This document shows, one piece after another, positions 53,559 to 62,291 of a DNA stretch of 64,000 nt. The stretch lies in NCBI GenBank assembly GCA_028698615.1, contig JAQVWF010000001.1, positions 62,001 to 126,000 of the forward strand, written 5' to 3'. The position numbers were made by a program, and so were the translations under genes. Under the pieces are notes generated by a model. That model did not search any database and was not told the origin of the DNA. It was given only the letters and a program-made list of their open reading frames with translations. The DNA is from Syntrophorhabdaceae bacterium. Lineage in GTDB: Bacteria > Desulfobacterota > Syntrophorhabdia > Syntrophorhabdales > Syntrophorhabdaceae. The first letter of the stretch is position 1. Every line of letters starts with the position of its first letter.

Positions 53559-53774
53559 CTATTTTCTAAATATGGAGAAGAGCAGTGTCAGGATGATGCT
53601 GATCACTATGCTCGTCGTGATGGGAAAGTAGAAGCTGAAGTTATCCTTCTTGATCGAGATGTCACCGGGCAGCTTGCCAAGCCAGGGTATCTTGGGCCCG
53701 CAGGTGAAGGCAAGCCCGATGACGATGAGGACGACACCAAGGATGATGAGCATCTTTCCCATGGACGGCATCAT
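53559..53774 (-). CDS. DUF2905 small membrane protein
   Basis: A 71-residue protein with two predicted membrane helices (about 7-26 and 50-68) flanking the conserved loop [24 protein letters not shown], which defines DUF2905. Function unknown. It lies between queH (4-base overlap) and queC (7 bases), an association worth noting for a queuosine or envelope link. Confidence 0.88.
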   Translation of the reverse strand: MMPSMGKMLIILGVVLIVIGLAFTCGPKIPWLGKLPGDISIKKDNFSFYFPITTSIVISIILTLLFSIFRK

Positions 53775-54316
53775 TTCGCCCCGTAGCGTTCCTTTTCGCT
53801 GAAGATGCAGCCGCAGTACTGCTGGCGGTACATGCCGAGCTTCTTCGATCCCTCGATGCCTTCCTGCCAGCCGGGCCGGAAATCGCGGTATAGGAAGGGG
53901 ACGCCGAAGGCCGCGGAGAGTTCTTCGCCTATCCTCTTTATGTCATCGTGGCGCTGGTACCTGCTGTAGAGAAGGGTCGTCGTGAGTGCGTCGAAGCCGC
54001 CATCGACCGCTTTTTGGAACGCCTTTTCGAGACGCATGCGGTAGCAGAAAAGACAGCGGTCCTTTCCAAGGGCAAGCGCTCCCGCAAGAAAGTTTTCAAG
54101 CTCATAGGAAGCATCGACCGCAAGAGGCATAAGCGCGACCCTTGCGTACTCTTTCAGAGTGGAAAGGCGTTTCGAAAACTCCGTGCAGGGATGGATGTTG
54201 GGGTTGTAGAAGTATCCCGAGACCATTGCGCCTTCGCGGCGAAGCTCCTTCAGGGTGTATATGCTGCAGGGGGCGCAGCAGATGTGAAGCAATATGTTGC
54301 TGCCGTCGATGTCCAT
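53771..54316 (-). CDS. queH: Epoxyqueuosine reductase QueH
   Basis: Non-cobalamin enzyme that reduces epoxyqueuosine to queuosine in tRNA. The 181-residue DUF208 protein has LLHICCAPCSIYTL, FYNPNIHPCTEF, DRCLFCYRMRLE, TTTLLYSRYQ and QQYCGCIFSE; the paired cysteines bind the [4Fe-4S] and adjacent iron. First gene of the queH-DUF2905-queC-queE operon. Confidence 0.93.
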   Translation of the reverse strand: MDIDGSNILLHICCAPCSIYTLKELRREGAMVSGYFYNPNIHPCTEFSKRLSTLKEYARVALMPLAVDASYELENFLAGALALGKDRCLFCYRMRLEKAFQKAVDGGFDALTTTLLYSRYQRHDDIKRIGEELSAAFGVPFLYRDFRPGWQEGIEGSKKLGMYRQQYCGCIFSEKERYGAK

Positions 54317-54469
54317 TGAGCTGTTTTCCCAATTGCCCGTAATTTCCTGTAGGTTACCACCTTCCGCCGCTTTTTTCCATAGAGGCGGGAACGGGTTCGA
54401 GGCGCCAGGCCATGGGCAAGAACAAAAATCCTAATAATATGAAGGTTCTTTTCCTATCAGCCGCTCTTG

Positions 54470-54498
54470 TTGCATATCAACAATATCTGCTTGATAAT
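54470..54498 (+). promoter_or_regulatory. Sigma70-type promoter
   Basis: TTGCAT (54470-54475), 17-base spacer, GATAAT (54493-54498), 30 bases before the ATG at 54529 and followed by GGGAGG. Lies in the 212-base gap after the divergent queH gene. Confidence 0.6.
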
Positions 54499-54528
54499 AG
54501 ATATAGCCGTTCACGGCAGGGAGGCGCC

Positions 54529-54885
54529 ATGACCAAGTATTTTCTGTACGTTCTTCGCTGGACCGTTCTTGCCATACCGGGAGCCCTTTTCTTCAACAAG
54601 GTCAGGGAACTTCTCGATATCAACAACGTGTATATTGCCATGGTCATCAGCCAGGCCATGATGGGGGCGATGGTGTACTTCCTCGACAGGCTCATCTTTA
54701 CCTCGGGCGCGGTGCCGATCCCCTGGGAAATAAAACCCCGCGGCGTCTGTATCGATTGCGGACAGGTGGGAAAGTGCTACCGGATGCCGGGGGAAAGGTG
54801 TTGCGAGACAGGGAGCCGGACGGAGGAAAACTCCTTCAGATGCGAAAAGTGTGCCCTCAGGAAGATAAAGGAAAGGGGAGCCTGA
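54529..54885 (+). CDS. Small membrane protein with Cys-rich C-terminus
   Basis: A 118-residue protein with two membrane helices (about 6-22 and 35-55) and a soluble tail with six cysteines in CxxC-like pairs (VCIDCGQVGKCYRMP, RCC, RCEKCALRK), suggesting a zinc ribbon or Fe-S site. No family recognised. The ATG at 54529 is preferred over one at 54412 because GGGAGG and a promoter lie between them. Confidence 0.7.
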   Translation: MTKYFLYVLRWTVLAIPGALFFNKVRELLDINNVYIAMVISQAMMGAMVYFLDRLIFTSGAVPIPWEIKPRGVCIDCGQVGKCYRMPGERCCETGSRTEENSFRCEKCALRKIKERGA

Positions 54886-55053
54886 ATCCGGCCATGGAGA
54901 CAGTTTTCGGTATAAGGAAAGAACGTGATGGTTTCTTGTCGTCATCCTGTTATATACTCTGGTGGTGCCTTACGTCTTCATCGGCAGGAAGGAAAAGGTC
55001 AAAAGGCAGGGTTGAGCAGGCACCACAGGAGGGGTTTTTAAGGAACTGCGAGC

Positions 55054-55848
55054 ATGCGTATGGGAGATCGAAATTCCCTTAAGGCCGCACCCGTATACAA
55101 GTGCCTGGATATCATTCTGGTTGTCGCAGGTCAGGCCGCGGTCATACTCCCCATAAAATTCGAGGGCCTGTCGGGATATTTCATCCTCGCAGGGATAGCG
55201 CTCGGGGCGGCCGGTCTGGGGATCCGCGCCAAACGAACGGACCGGGGCGTCATCTCCTGGGTCCTCGTCGGGCTGTTCTTTCCCATCGCCATACCCGTCG
55301 TTGCCCTTGTCTTCATGGCGGTGCGGGGGACGAGACATGCCCCTGCGGATGCAAAGCCGGCGAACATTTATATCCACGCGTTCATCGCCCTTGCCGTCTT
55401 TGTCGTCAGCGCCTTCCTGATGGATGCTTTCAGTTTTGCGCTCATATGTGTATTCATAGCCGCCATATGGGTTCTATCGCGCAGAAAGGGCAGCTATTCA
55501 AGGAAGATGCAATGGGTGCTAACGGGCATTTACATCCTTGCCCTGGCCATGTCCGCCGGCATGAAGGCCGTCAATTATCGCATGTCTCACGCCAACGCGA
55601 GGATCATCATCGCCGCCTGCGATGCCTACAAGGAGACAAAAGGCGAATACCCCGGCGAACTGAAGGACCTCGTGCCCGATTACCTGAGCGAAGTTCCTCG
55701 TGCGCGCTATACGATGTCCGGAGGGTTCCATTATCACCGGAACCCGGGACCTTCGCGGCAGAGCTACAGGCTCATATTCGTGAACGAAGCGCCCTTTGCC
55801 CGGATGGTCTACGATTCGGCCACCAGGGATTGGCACGGCATCGATTAG
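55054..55848 (+). CDS. Multi-helix membrane protein with pseudopilin-like C-terminal region
   Basis: A 264-residue protein with about six membrane helices in the first 165 residues, then a soluble C-terminus: ARIIIAACDAYKETKGEYPGELKDLVPDYLSEVPRARY, which resembles the post-helix part of GspG-like pseudopilins, followed by FHYHRNPGPSRQSYRLIFVNE. The combination is unusual and I do not know its function. Start ATG 55054 or 55060. Confidence 0.65.
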   Translation: MRMGDRNSLKAAPVYKCLDIILVVAGQAAVILPIKFEGLSGYFILAGIALGAAGLGIRAKRTDRGVISWVLVGLFFPIAIPVVALVFMAVRGTRHAPADAKPANIYIHAFIALAVFVVSAFLMDAFSFALICVFIAAIWVLSRRKGSYSRKMQWVLTGIYILALAMSAGMKAVNYRMSHANARIIIAACDAYKETKGEYPGELKDLVPDYLSEVPRARYTMSGGFHYHRNPGPSRQSYRLIFVNEAPFARMVYDSATRDWHGID

Positions 55849-56037
55849 CGGAATACCGCCGCCTCGATTCCGGAATGTTCCGGGCAGGGGGAAGATGTCG
55901 GGGATCAAACAGGGCGCCTCCTCTCTTGAATCTAATTGCGGCGGCCTATTACATTGTTCGCGCAACCCTGTCTCGCACCATGGAGGAACGACGAACGGGT
56001 TCCTTCTGTCCAGCCGACCACGAAGGAGAATTGTCCC

Positions 56038-59000
56038 ATGCGCCGGATATACACGAACCTCCTCTGCATCGCCATCGTCTTGCTGTCTCCTTTTTGTGTC
56101 TGGGGCAGGGAGGATTTCGACCCTTTTTCTCCCGATGATCCCTATTTTTCTTACAGCTCCGCCCTGAGGCCAGGTTTCCCCGGTCAATGGCACCTCGTCA
56201 ACGGGGGCCCTTCGTTCATCAACTTTTACTCCCGCCAGTTCAACAGCACGATACGGATGGTCAATTCCGGCGTCAGCGCGGGACTTCTGGGGGCCTGGAA
56301 CCTTGGCTACACGGGGTCGGGCGTCGTCATCGGCATCGTTGACGACGGTGTTGACGGCAGCAACTATGATATTGCTCCCAACTACCGGGCTGACCTGAGC
56401 ATGAACTTCTCCGATAATGCATCCCTTGCGGCCGCCGCCCAGGGCCCGCAGAAGTCGGGCGACAATCACGGCACGTCTGTTGCCGGTGTTGCCGCGGCAC
56501 GCGGCGGCAATGGGATGGGCGGCACGGGGGCGGCGCCATACGCCCAGATAGCGGGCCTCAGGATCAACATCGGGGACGTGACCGCCGCCGACCCGGTGGT
56601 GTCGGAACAGAACTATCTCGATGCCTATTACTGGAGAAGCGGCGTGAACCCGACGACGGGCGCCATCACGGGGACGGCGGAGATACAGGTGAAGAACCAC
56701 AGCTACGGCAGCGATGACCCTTTCTCGGGCAGCAGTGCGGCGATGGACCTATCACTGACCCGCACTGCGGCAAACGGCGTCATCCATGTCTTTGCCGCCG
56801 GGAACGAGCGCGGCGGCAAGACCGAAGACGCGAACAGGGGGGACCCCTCGCATAACAGCTCCAGCGTTCTCACCGTTGCGGCCCTGGGGAGCGACGGAGG
56901 ATACGCCAACTACAGCAGCTATGGGGCGAGCGTCTTTGTGACGGCCCCTTCGAACCGCAGCGATTACACGGGTTTCGGGATCACGACAACGGACCGTACG
57001 GGCGCGGACCTCGGCTACAACGCCTGGTCTGCGGCAAACACAAAGGGGGACAGGGATGAACTCTTCCCCGATACGAGCTATGCCAGCGGTTTCGGCGGGA
57101 CGTCATCGTCGACCCCGCTGGTCTCGGGCATCATGGCGCTGGGGAAAGAGGCCAACCCGGAGATGGATATACGCATGGCGAAGCACGCCCTCGTCAAGAC
57201 GAGCACCGTCGTGGACGAAAACGATGCTTCGGTCAGCAGCTTCGGCGGCTGGCGAACCAACGCCGCGGGCAACAGGTTCAATCCCGACTACGGTTTCGGC
57301 AACATAACCGCCGGGGCCTTCATCGAGAAGGTCCTGAATGTAGGCTACGTGACGGAACAGACGTCGGTGACGAAGAACGCGGCGGTGGGCGTTGCGATTC
57401 CCGACAACGACCCCGCCGGCGTGAACCGGACGATCAACGTTACCGCCGGCGAGGCTGCCCAGCCCCTCGAGGGCATCGAGGTGGGCCTCACATTGACGCA
57501 CGACAGGGCGGGGGAGCTCACGGCGACCCTGTCGTCGCCCTCGACGATGGCAAGCAAGATACTCTACTCCACATCGCACCTCTCCGCGGACCGTCAGGAC
57601 GCGACGAAACTCAGCAATACAAGCCTGACCTTTCTCACCAATGCCTTCTGGGGTGAGAACGCGGCGGGGAACTGGACCCTCAACGTTGCCGACATCGATG
57701 ACACGAACAGCACCGTGGGCACATGGAACAGCTACAACGTGAAATTTCTCATGGGCGAGATGGTCATGCTCACGCCGGGCGTCATGACCCAGGGTGTCGA
57801 CATCAACGCCTTATCGCTCACAATTATCAATAACGCGACGACCTACACGATCCCGGCGGGCAGGACCTTTCAGGTCAGCAGGAATGTCATGGTCGACGGG
57901 GGGACGCTCATAGTCAACGGGCAGCTGACGGAAAAGGCGGGTGCTTACGGTAACCTCTTCGGGCTCTATTCGGGAAAGGTGGGGGGCACGGGCACCGTCA
58001 ACGCCTCGAGGGGACTGCACAATACGGGCGGGACCATGAGCCCCGGCAATTCCATCGGAACCCTCAACCTTGTGGGCAATTACACGCAAAGCGGGCAGGG
58101 CAAGCTCCTCATCGAGGTTGAATCGACGACAAGCAACGACCTCCTCGCAATAACGGGGAGGGCGTCGCTCGGCGGTGTCCTCCAGACGTCCTGGCTCGGC
58201 GGCGGCACCCCGGCCGTCGGGACCGTCTTCGGCGCTTTCCTCACCGCCACCGCCGGTGTGTCGGGGCGGTTCGCGAGCCTTTTCACCAACATTACACCCA
58301 CGGTGGTCTTCAAACCCCACTATGAGGTCGCCAACCAGGTGTACCTCATAGTCGAGCGCGACTACCTGAACCAGGCCCTGTCGACATACCTGAACACCAG
58401 CCAGAGGTCCGTCGCTTCTATGCTCAACTCCGTGGCTGCGTCGGCGACAGGCGATCTAGATTCGGTCCTCAGCATCATCGATACCATCCCTTCATACAAC
58501 CAGGTGGCGGATGCCTACGACCAGATCGCCCCGAGATCGAATCAGGTGGACACGACCATGGGCATCAGCTCGGCGGTTTTTCAGGCCGGCAACGTGACCC
58601 AGAGGCTGTCCGACGTAAGGCATGGCGTTCGAGGCACGAATCCCGGCAGCACATTTATCAGGAACAGCGGTTTCATTCGGGAAGGCAGGGACAGGCCCGT
58701 CCTCATAGCCAGCGCGAGTCCCGACCTTACCGGCATGCTCCCCGGGCGCGATGAAGACAGATGGGGCATTTTCGCGAAGGGAAACGCCGTTTCGGGAGAC
58801 CAGAGGGACACGCCCGACCAGATGGGGTATAGCTTCACCAGCGCAGGGGTCACGATGGGCATGGACTACCGGCTCACCTCTAACCTGGTCGCCGGCCTTC
58901 TTTTCGGGTATACCGGTTCCCGGGCGGATGTCGACAACAACGGCAGCAAGATGAAGATGGACGGGTACACCTTCGGTGCCTACGGAACATGGTACTCGGG

Positions 59001-59145
59001 CAGATTCTTCGTGGACGGCCAGGCGAGCTATGGGTGGGCCGGCTACAAGAACACGCGGCGCATAGTCTTCCCAGGACTCGACCGCACCGCAAGCTCCAGC
59101 CCCGGGGGTTCGCAGTTCACCCTCTATGGGGGGCACCGGCTATGA
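56038..59145 (+). CDS. Autotransporter serine protease (S8 subtilisin + P domain), interrupted at the barrel by a frameshift
   Basis: Signal peptide (about 1-23), then a kexin-like subtilisin domain with the triad D102 (GIVDDGVDG), H144 (DNHGTSVAG) and S356 (GTSSSTPLVSG) and oxyanion N256 (AAGNERGG). A P-type domain (about 445-590) ends in NWTLNVADIDDTN; a passenger region has autotransporter repeats (GGTMSPGNSIGTLNLVGNY), and the C-terminal barrel begins near residue 910 (WGIFAKGNAV). The frame ends at 59145, but the barrel continues in the +1 frame from 59126. Joined by one-base deletion at the G run the protein would be 1183 residues. SD AAGGAG precedes the ATG. Confidence 0.88.
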   Translation: MRRIYTNLLCIAIVLLSPFCVWGREDFDPFSPDDPYFSYSSALRPGFPGQWHLVNGGPSFINFYSRQFNSTIRMVNSGVSAGLLGAWNLGYTGSGVVIGIVDDGVDGSNYDIAPNYRADLSMNFSDNASLAAAAQGPQKSGDNHGTSVAGVAAARGGNGMGGTGAAPYAQIAGLRINIGDVTAADPVVSEQNYLDAYYWRSGVNPTTGAITGTAEIQVKNHSYGSDDPFSGSSAAMDLSLTRTAANGVIHVFAAGNERGGKTEDANRGDPSHNSSSVLTVAALGSDGGYANYSSYGASVFVTAPSNRSDYTGFGITTTDRTGADLGYNAWSAANTKGDRDELFPDTSYASGFGGTSSSTPLVSGIMALGKEANPEMDIRMAKHALVKTSTVVDENDASVSSFGGWRTNAAGNRFNPDYGFGNITAGAFIEKVLNVGYVTEQTSVTKNAAVGVAIPDNDPAGVNRTINVTAGEAAQPLEGIEVGLTLTHDRAGELTATLSSPSTMASKILYSTSHLSADRQDATKLSNTSLTFLTNAFWGENAAGNWTLNVADIDDTNSTVGTWNSYNVKFLMGEMVMLTPGVMTQGVDINALSLTIINNATTYTIPAGRTFQVSRNVMVDGGTLIVNGQLTEKAGAYGNLFGLYSGKVGGTGTVNASRGLHNTGGTMSPGNSIGTLNLVGNYTQSGQGKLLIEVESTTSNDLLAITGRASLGGVLQTSWLGGGTPAVGTVFGAFLTATAGVSGRFASLFTNITPTVVFKPHYEVANQVYLIVERDYLNQALSTYLNTSQRSVASMLNSVAASATGDLDSVLSIIDTIPSYNQVADAYDQIAPRSNQVDTTMGISSAVFQAGNVTQRLSDVRHGVRGTNPGSTFIRNSGFIREGRDRPVLIASASPDLTGMLPGRDEDRWGIFAKGNAVSGDQRDTPDQMGYSFTSAGVTMGMDYRLTSNLVAGLLFGYTGSRADVDNNGSKMKMDGYTFGAYGTWYSGRFFVDGQASYGWAGYKNTRRIVFPGLDRTASSSPGGSQFTLYGGHRL

Positions 59146-59590
59146 GCTGTCCAGCGGCAGATGGACGGTCGTACCGAACCTTTCGCTCCAGTATATCAAC
59201 CTCGGCATAGACAGCTACACCGAATCGGGCGCAGGCGCGCTCAACCTCGACGTGGACAGGCAGAAGACGGAATCGCTCCAGGGGAATTTCGGCGGGAGGC
59301 TGTATTACACGTGGGAGACGGCGAAAAGCGTCATAATGCCCGGCATCAGCGCTGCCTATGGGCACGAGTTCATGAGGGGCTCCCGGGAGATAACATCACG
59401 TCTTGCCCAGGGAAGCTCACCCTTCAGCATCGATACGGTCTCCCCTGACAGGAATTTCCTGCTTTGCGGCGCCGGGGTCTCGATGTTTATGCGTAACGGG
59501 GCTTCCTTTCACATGGGATACGATGTCCAGATCGGCGAGAACAAGTACATGGTCCAGAGTATAAACGGTGTCGTGAGGATATCCTTCTAG
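59126..59590 (+). CDS. C-terminal half of the autotransporter beta-barrel (second frame)
   Basis: 154 residues continuing the barrel of the preceding gene: TGYELSSGRWTVVPNLSLQYINLGIDSYTE, then alternating strands, ending in VRISF with the terminal Phe needed for Bam-mediated outer-membrane insertion. It has no convincing ribosome binding site, so it is very likely the same gene out of frame rather than an independent one. The G6 run at 59128-59133 marks the shift. Confidence 0.8.
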   Translation: MGGTGYELSSGRWTVVPNLSLQYINLGIDSYTESGAGALNLDVDRQKTESLQGNFGGRLYYTWETAKSVIMPGISAAYGHEFMRGSREITSRLAQGSSPFSIDTVSPDRNFLLCGAGVSMFMRNGASFHMGYDVQIGENKYMVQSINGVVRISF

Positions 59591-59875
59591 GCCCTGTTAA
59601 CCATATGTTCGGAAAAGCCGATATCAACTTTGATGAGTCGGGGTTCAGGTGATACTGGAGGATAGGTCTTCCCAGGCAGGGCTCATAGCGGGCGTTGCCT
59701 TTACCCTTGCCGCGCCATCTGCATTTTCCCATGACCCATTACCCGCCTCACTTATCGCTTGCAGGAGTCACCCGCGGGGTGTACCCTCTAAAAGGATGAT
59801 GGTACGGGGTGGGCGGTCTTCCGGTGAACCGGTGCGGACACCCCGATAGAGACGTCTGTGAGGTGTGATAAGGAG

Positions 59876-60088
59876 ATGAAAAAGATCCTGACCGATGATC
59901 AGGGGGCCAGATTGGACGAGCTTACGGCACAGGCCGAGAAGCGCTCGAAGGCCCAGATCGTGCTCGCCGTCATAGAGCGCAGCGACAGCTATGCGGAACT
60001 GCCGCGGAAGGCCTTCGCCCCCGGCGCGCCCGGGAGCTGGCAGAGCGACGGCTGCCCCTCGGACCGCTCGGGGAACTTTTCCTGGTGA
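59876..60088 (+). pseudogene. Truncated TPM-domain (YgcG-like) protein fragment
   Basis: About 70 residues whose first 45 (ILTDDQGARLDELTAQAEKRSKAQIVLAVIERSDSYAELPRKAF) match the start of a TPM/YgcG-type domain; the frame then runs into low-complexity sequence and stops. The normal domain is at least twice as long, so this is probably a remnant. AAGGAG just before the ATG survives. The 285-base gap 59591-59875 holds GC-rich dyads (CGGGGTG at 59808, CACCCCG at 59840) but no gene. Confidence 0.45.
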
Positions 60089-60146
60089 CGGTCTGTCCAA
60101 GAAGGACAATGAAAAACACTAACACCATATGTGAAAGGAGAAAGAA

Positions 60147-61337
60147 ATGAAGCGGTCACTCCTGGCAATTTTTGCCGCCTTGCTGCTTGTCACGATGTCA
60201 ATACCCGGTGGTGAAGCGTACGCCGCGCGTCCCTTCAGCGCCCTTTCGGACGGGAATGCCGCCCTTGCGGTGCAGCTCTATCGCGAATTCGGCGCGAAGG
60301 AGGGGAATCTATTCTTTTCGCCCTACAGCATTTCGTCAGCTATGGGTATGACCTATGCCGGCGCCCGCGGGAACACGGCCGACGAGATGAAGCGAACCCT
60401 TCATTTCCGGTTGGAGCAGTCCGGTATGAACTCGGGCTTTCGGAGTCTGAACAAGGCCCTTGACGCAAACGCTCAAATGTCCGGCCAGAAGCTCAACATC
60501 GCCAATGCGCTTGTCCTTACGGGAGGCAACGTGAACAACGCCTACCGGAAGATTGTGACGACCTATTACGATGCGGAGATATTCGGGGGAGGCCTGGAGG
60601 AGATAAACGGATGGGTAAAGAGCAAGACTGAGGGAAAGATCGACAAGATACTGGAGGAGCTCTCCGCGAATTCCGTCTGTGTTATCCTCAACGCCATCTA
60701 CTTCAAGGGTGTCTGGGAGGCCCAGTTCGACAGGAAGCGCACCTTCGATGGCCCCTTCAAGCTGGTGAAGGGCGGCGAGGTAAAGACACCCTTCATGCAC
60801 CGCAAGGGCGATTTCAAACTTCTCGATGAAAAGGGGTTTCAGGCGCTGTCCCTTGCCTACAAAGGAAACACCCTCTCCATGGTCGTTCTCCTTCCCAAAA
60901 CCGCAGACGGTCTGCCGGAACTGGAAAACGCGCTCTATGCGGAGGACCTCAAGGGATGGCTTGCAAAGCTCGACAAACAGCGGGTGCAAAAGGTCTCTGT
61001 CTATATTCCCAAATTCAAGCTCGAGACACAGTACGATCTCGCCGGGCCATTTCAGAAGATGGGCATGAAAGATGCCTTCTCTCCGGCGGCGGATTTCACG
61101 GGAATGGGATGGAAGAAGGGGTATCTCTGGATAGGTCAGATCAAGCACAAGGCATTTGTCGAGGTCAATGAGGAAGGAACAGAAGCCGCCGCCGCTACCG
61201 CCGTGGAGATGGTGACGAAGGCAGCCCCTGTCCGCGACCTTGTTTTTCGGGCAGACCACCCGTTTTTCTTCATCATCCGCGACAACGAAACGGGGACTAT
61301 CCTCTTCATGGGAAGAATGGCAGACCCGGGAAGGTGA
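60147..61337 (+). CDS. Secreted serpin (serine protease inhibitor)
   Basis: A 396-residue serpin with a signal peptide (about 1-27). Core motifs are NLFFSPYSISSAMGMTYAGARGNTADEM, ILNAIYFKGVWEAQF, and the C-terminal FRADHPFFFIIRDNETGTILFMGR. The reactive-loop hinge NEEGTEAAAATAV has the small residues of an inhibitory serpin, and alignment by eye to alpha1-antitrypsin puts Lys-Ala at P1-P1', suggesting trypsin-like targets. The segment after TYYDAEI is about a dozen residues shorter than usual. Lies 557 bases after the subtilisin autotransporter. Confidence 0.92.
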   Translation: MKRSLLAIFAALLLVTMSIPGGEAYAARPFSALSDGNAALAVQLYREFGAKEGNLFFSPYSISSAMGMTYAGARGNTADEMKRTLHFRLEQSGMNSGFRSLNKALDANAQMSGQKLNIANALVLTGGNVNNAYRKIVTTYYDAEIFGGGLEEINGWVKSKTEGKIDKILEELSANSVCVILNAIYFKGVWEAQFDRKRTFDGPFKLVKGGEVKTPFMHRKGDFKLLDEKGFQALSLAYKGNTLSMVVLLPKTADGLPELENALYAEDLKGWLAKLDKQRVQKVSVYIPKFKLETQYDLAGPFQKMGMKDAFSPAADFTGMGWKKGYLWIGQIKHKAFVEVNEEGTEAAAATAVEMVTKAAPVRDLVFRADHPFFFIIRDNETGTILFMGRMADPGR

Positions 61338-61533
61338 AAAACAGTTTCAGGGGTCAAAGGCACGAGGGACCGCAGGTTGTAAATCTGAACACCGGCCGCG
61401 TGCTGCGATAATAGCCCTGGGACCTTAAAACCTTGAAGCGCCGTTTCGTTTTCTGTTAAACTTCAAGGCGTGCGGTACGATAACATACACATACAGTGCC
61501 GTAACCATTCTATTTACAGGAGGTTTTATCATT

Positions 61534-62070
61534 ATGATCGCATCACGTACGCGCATCTCTTCGTTGTTCGCAATTGTTCTGGGCTTCATGTTGCTTGTGT
61601 GCTTCACGGTTCCCGTACAGGCGGTCCCCCAGGCAGCGCCGAAAGCCGCGCCTGTCGAACAGTACAAGGATGTCGCCAAGGTCATGACGCACGGTTTTGC
61701 CGCCGCCCTGGGCGGGGCCCTGGCAAACGTCAAAAATGAAAAGGACCGCATCAGCCTCATCCGGTCTTTCATTGCCCCGGTGCGCTTCTACGCCGACAAT
61801 TCAGGATACTTCTACGTCTACGATTCAAAATGCGTCAACATCGCCCACGCCATACAGAAAGACCTGCAGGGCAAGAACCTGTACGACTATAAGGACGCAA
61901 AGGGCAAATACGTCATCCGCGCATTGCTCGAAGCCGCGAAAAAGGGCGGCGGCTTTGTCGATTTCTACTGGGCAAAGCCGGGCTCAAAAGGACAGGCCCC
62001 CAAGCTGGGCTATGTTGAACCCATCCCCGGCACAGACTACTTCATCGGCACAGGCGTATACCTGCCGTAA
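61534..62070 (+). CDS. Secreted single-Cache (sCache_2) domain protein
   Basis: A 178-residue protein with a signal peptide (about 1-30, ending VQA) and one Cache fold: FYADNSGYFYVYDSKCVNIAHAIQ, GKNLYDYKDAKGKYVIRALLEAAKKGGGFVDFYW, and LGYVEPIPGTDYFIGTGVY. Such domains usually cap chemoreceptors or kinases and bind small acids; here it stands alone in the periplasm. SD AGGAGG before the ATG. The 196-base gap upstream holds a CCTTGAAG/CTTCAAGG inverted repeat (61431-61468). Confidence 0.85.
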   Translation: MIASRTRISSLFAIVLGFMLLVCFTVPVQAVPQAAPKAAPVEQYKDVAKVMTHGFAAALGGALANVKNEKDRISLIRSFIAPVRFYADNSGYFYVYDSKCVNIAHAIQKDLQGKNLYDYKDAKGKYVIRALLEAAKKGGGFVDFYWAKPGSKGQAPKLGYVEPIPGTDYFIGTGVYLP

Positions 62071-62083
62071 AGAGGGCCGTGGA

Positions 62084-62114
62084 CCCCTTACCCGCCGTTC
62101 CGGGGGGTAAGGGG
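62084..62114 (+). terminator. GC-rich hairpin after the Cache-protein gene
   Basis: CCCCTTACC (62084-62092) and GGTAAGGGG (62106-62114) form a perfect 9-bp stem with a 13-base loop, 14 bases after the stop. There is no T run, so termination would be weak or factor dependent. Confidence 0.55.
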
Positions 62115-62147
62115 TGAACCGCCTTCCTCGCCTTCGCCTTGTTTTTG

Positions 62148-62176
62148 TTGACATTGGTTTGAGACAATAACAGAAT
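62148..62176 (+). promoter_or_regulatory. Possible sigma70 promoter upstream of flavoredoxin
   Basis: TTGACA (62148-62153), 17-base spacer and a weak -10 CAGAAT (62171-62176, four of six matches), 116 bases before the ATG at 62292. Confidence 0.35.
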
Positions 62177-62291
62177 TAAGACAGGTGCGGGCCGTTCCGT
62201 GAATCATTCATGAAGTGAGAGATCAGAACCCTTCAGGCGCGCGGCGCGATGGGGTTGCGGGGAATGGCCACAACATGAACGAGGGAGCCCC

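Noticed and set aside
59591-59875. Riboswitch-like GC-rich dyads before the TPM fragment
   Set aside because: The CGGGGTG/CACCCCG pair could form a stem, but I could not match any known riboswitch core and the downstream gene is a fragment.
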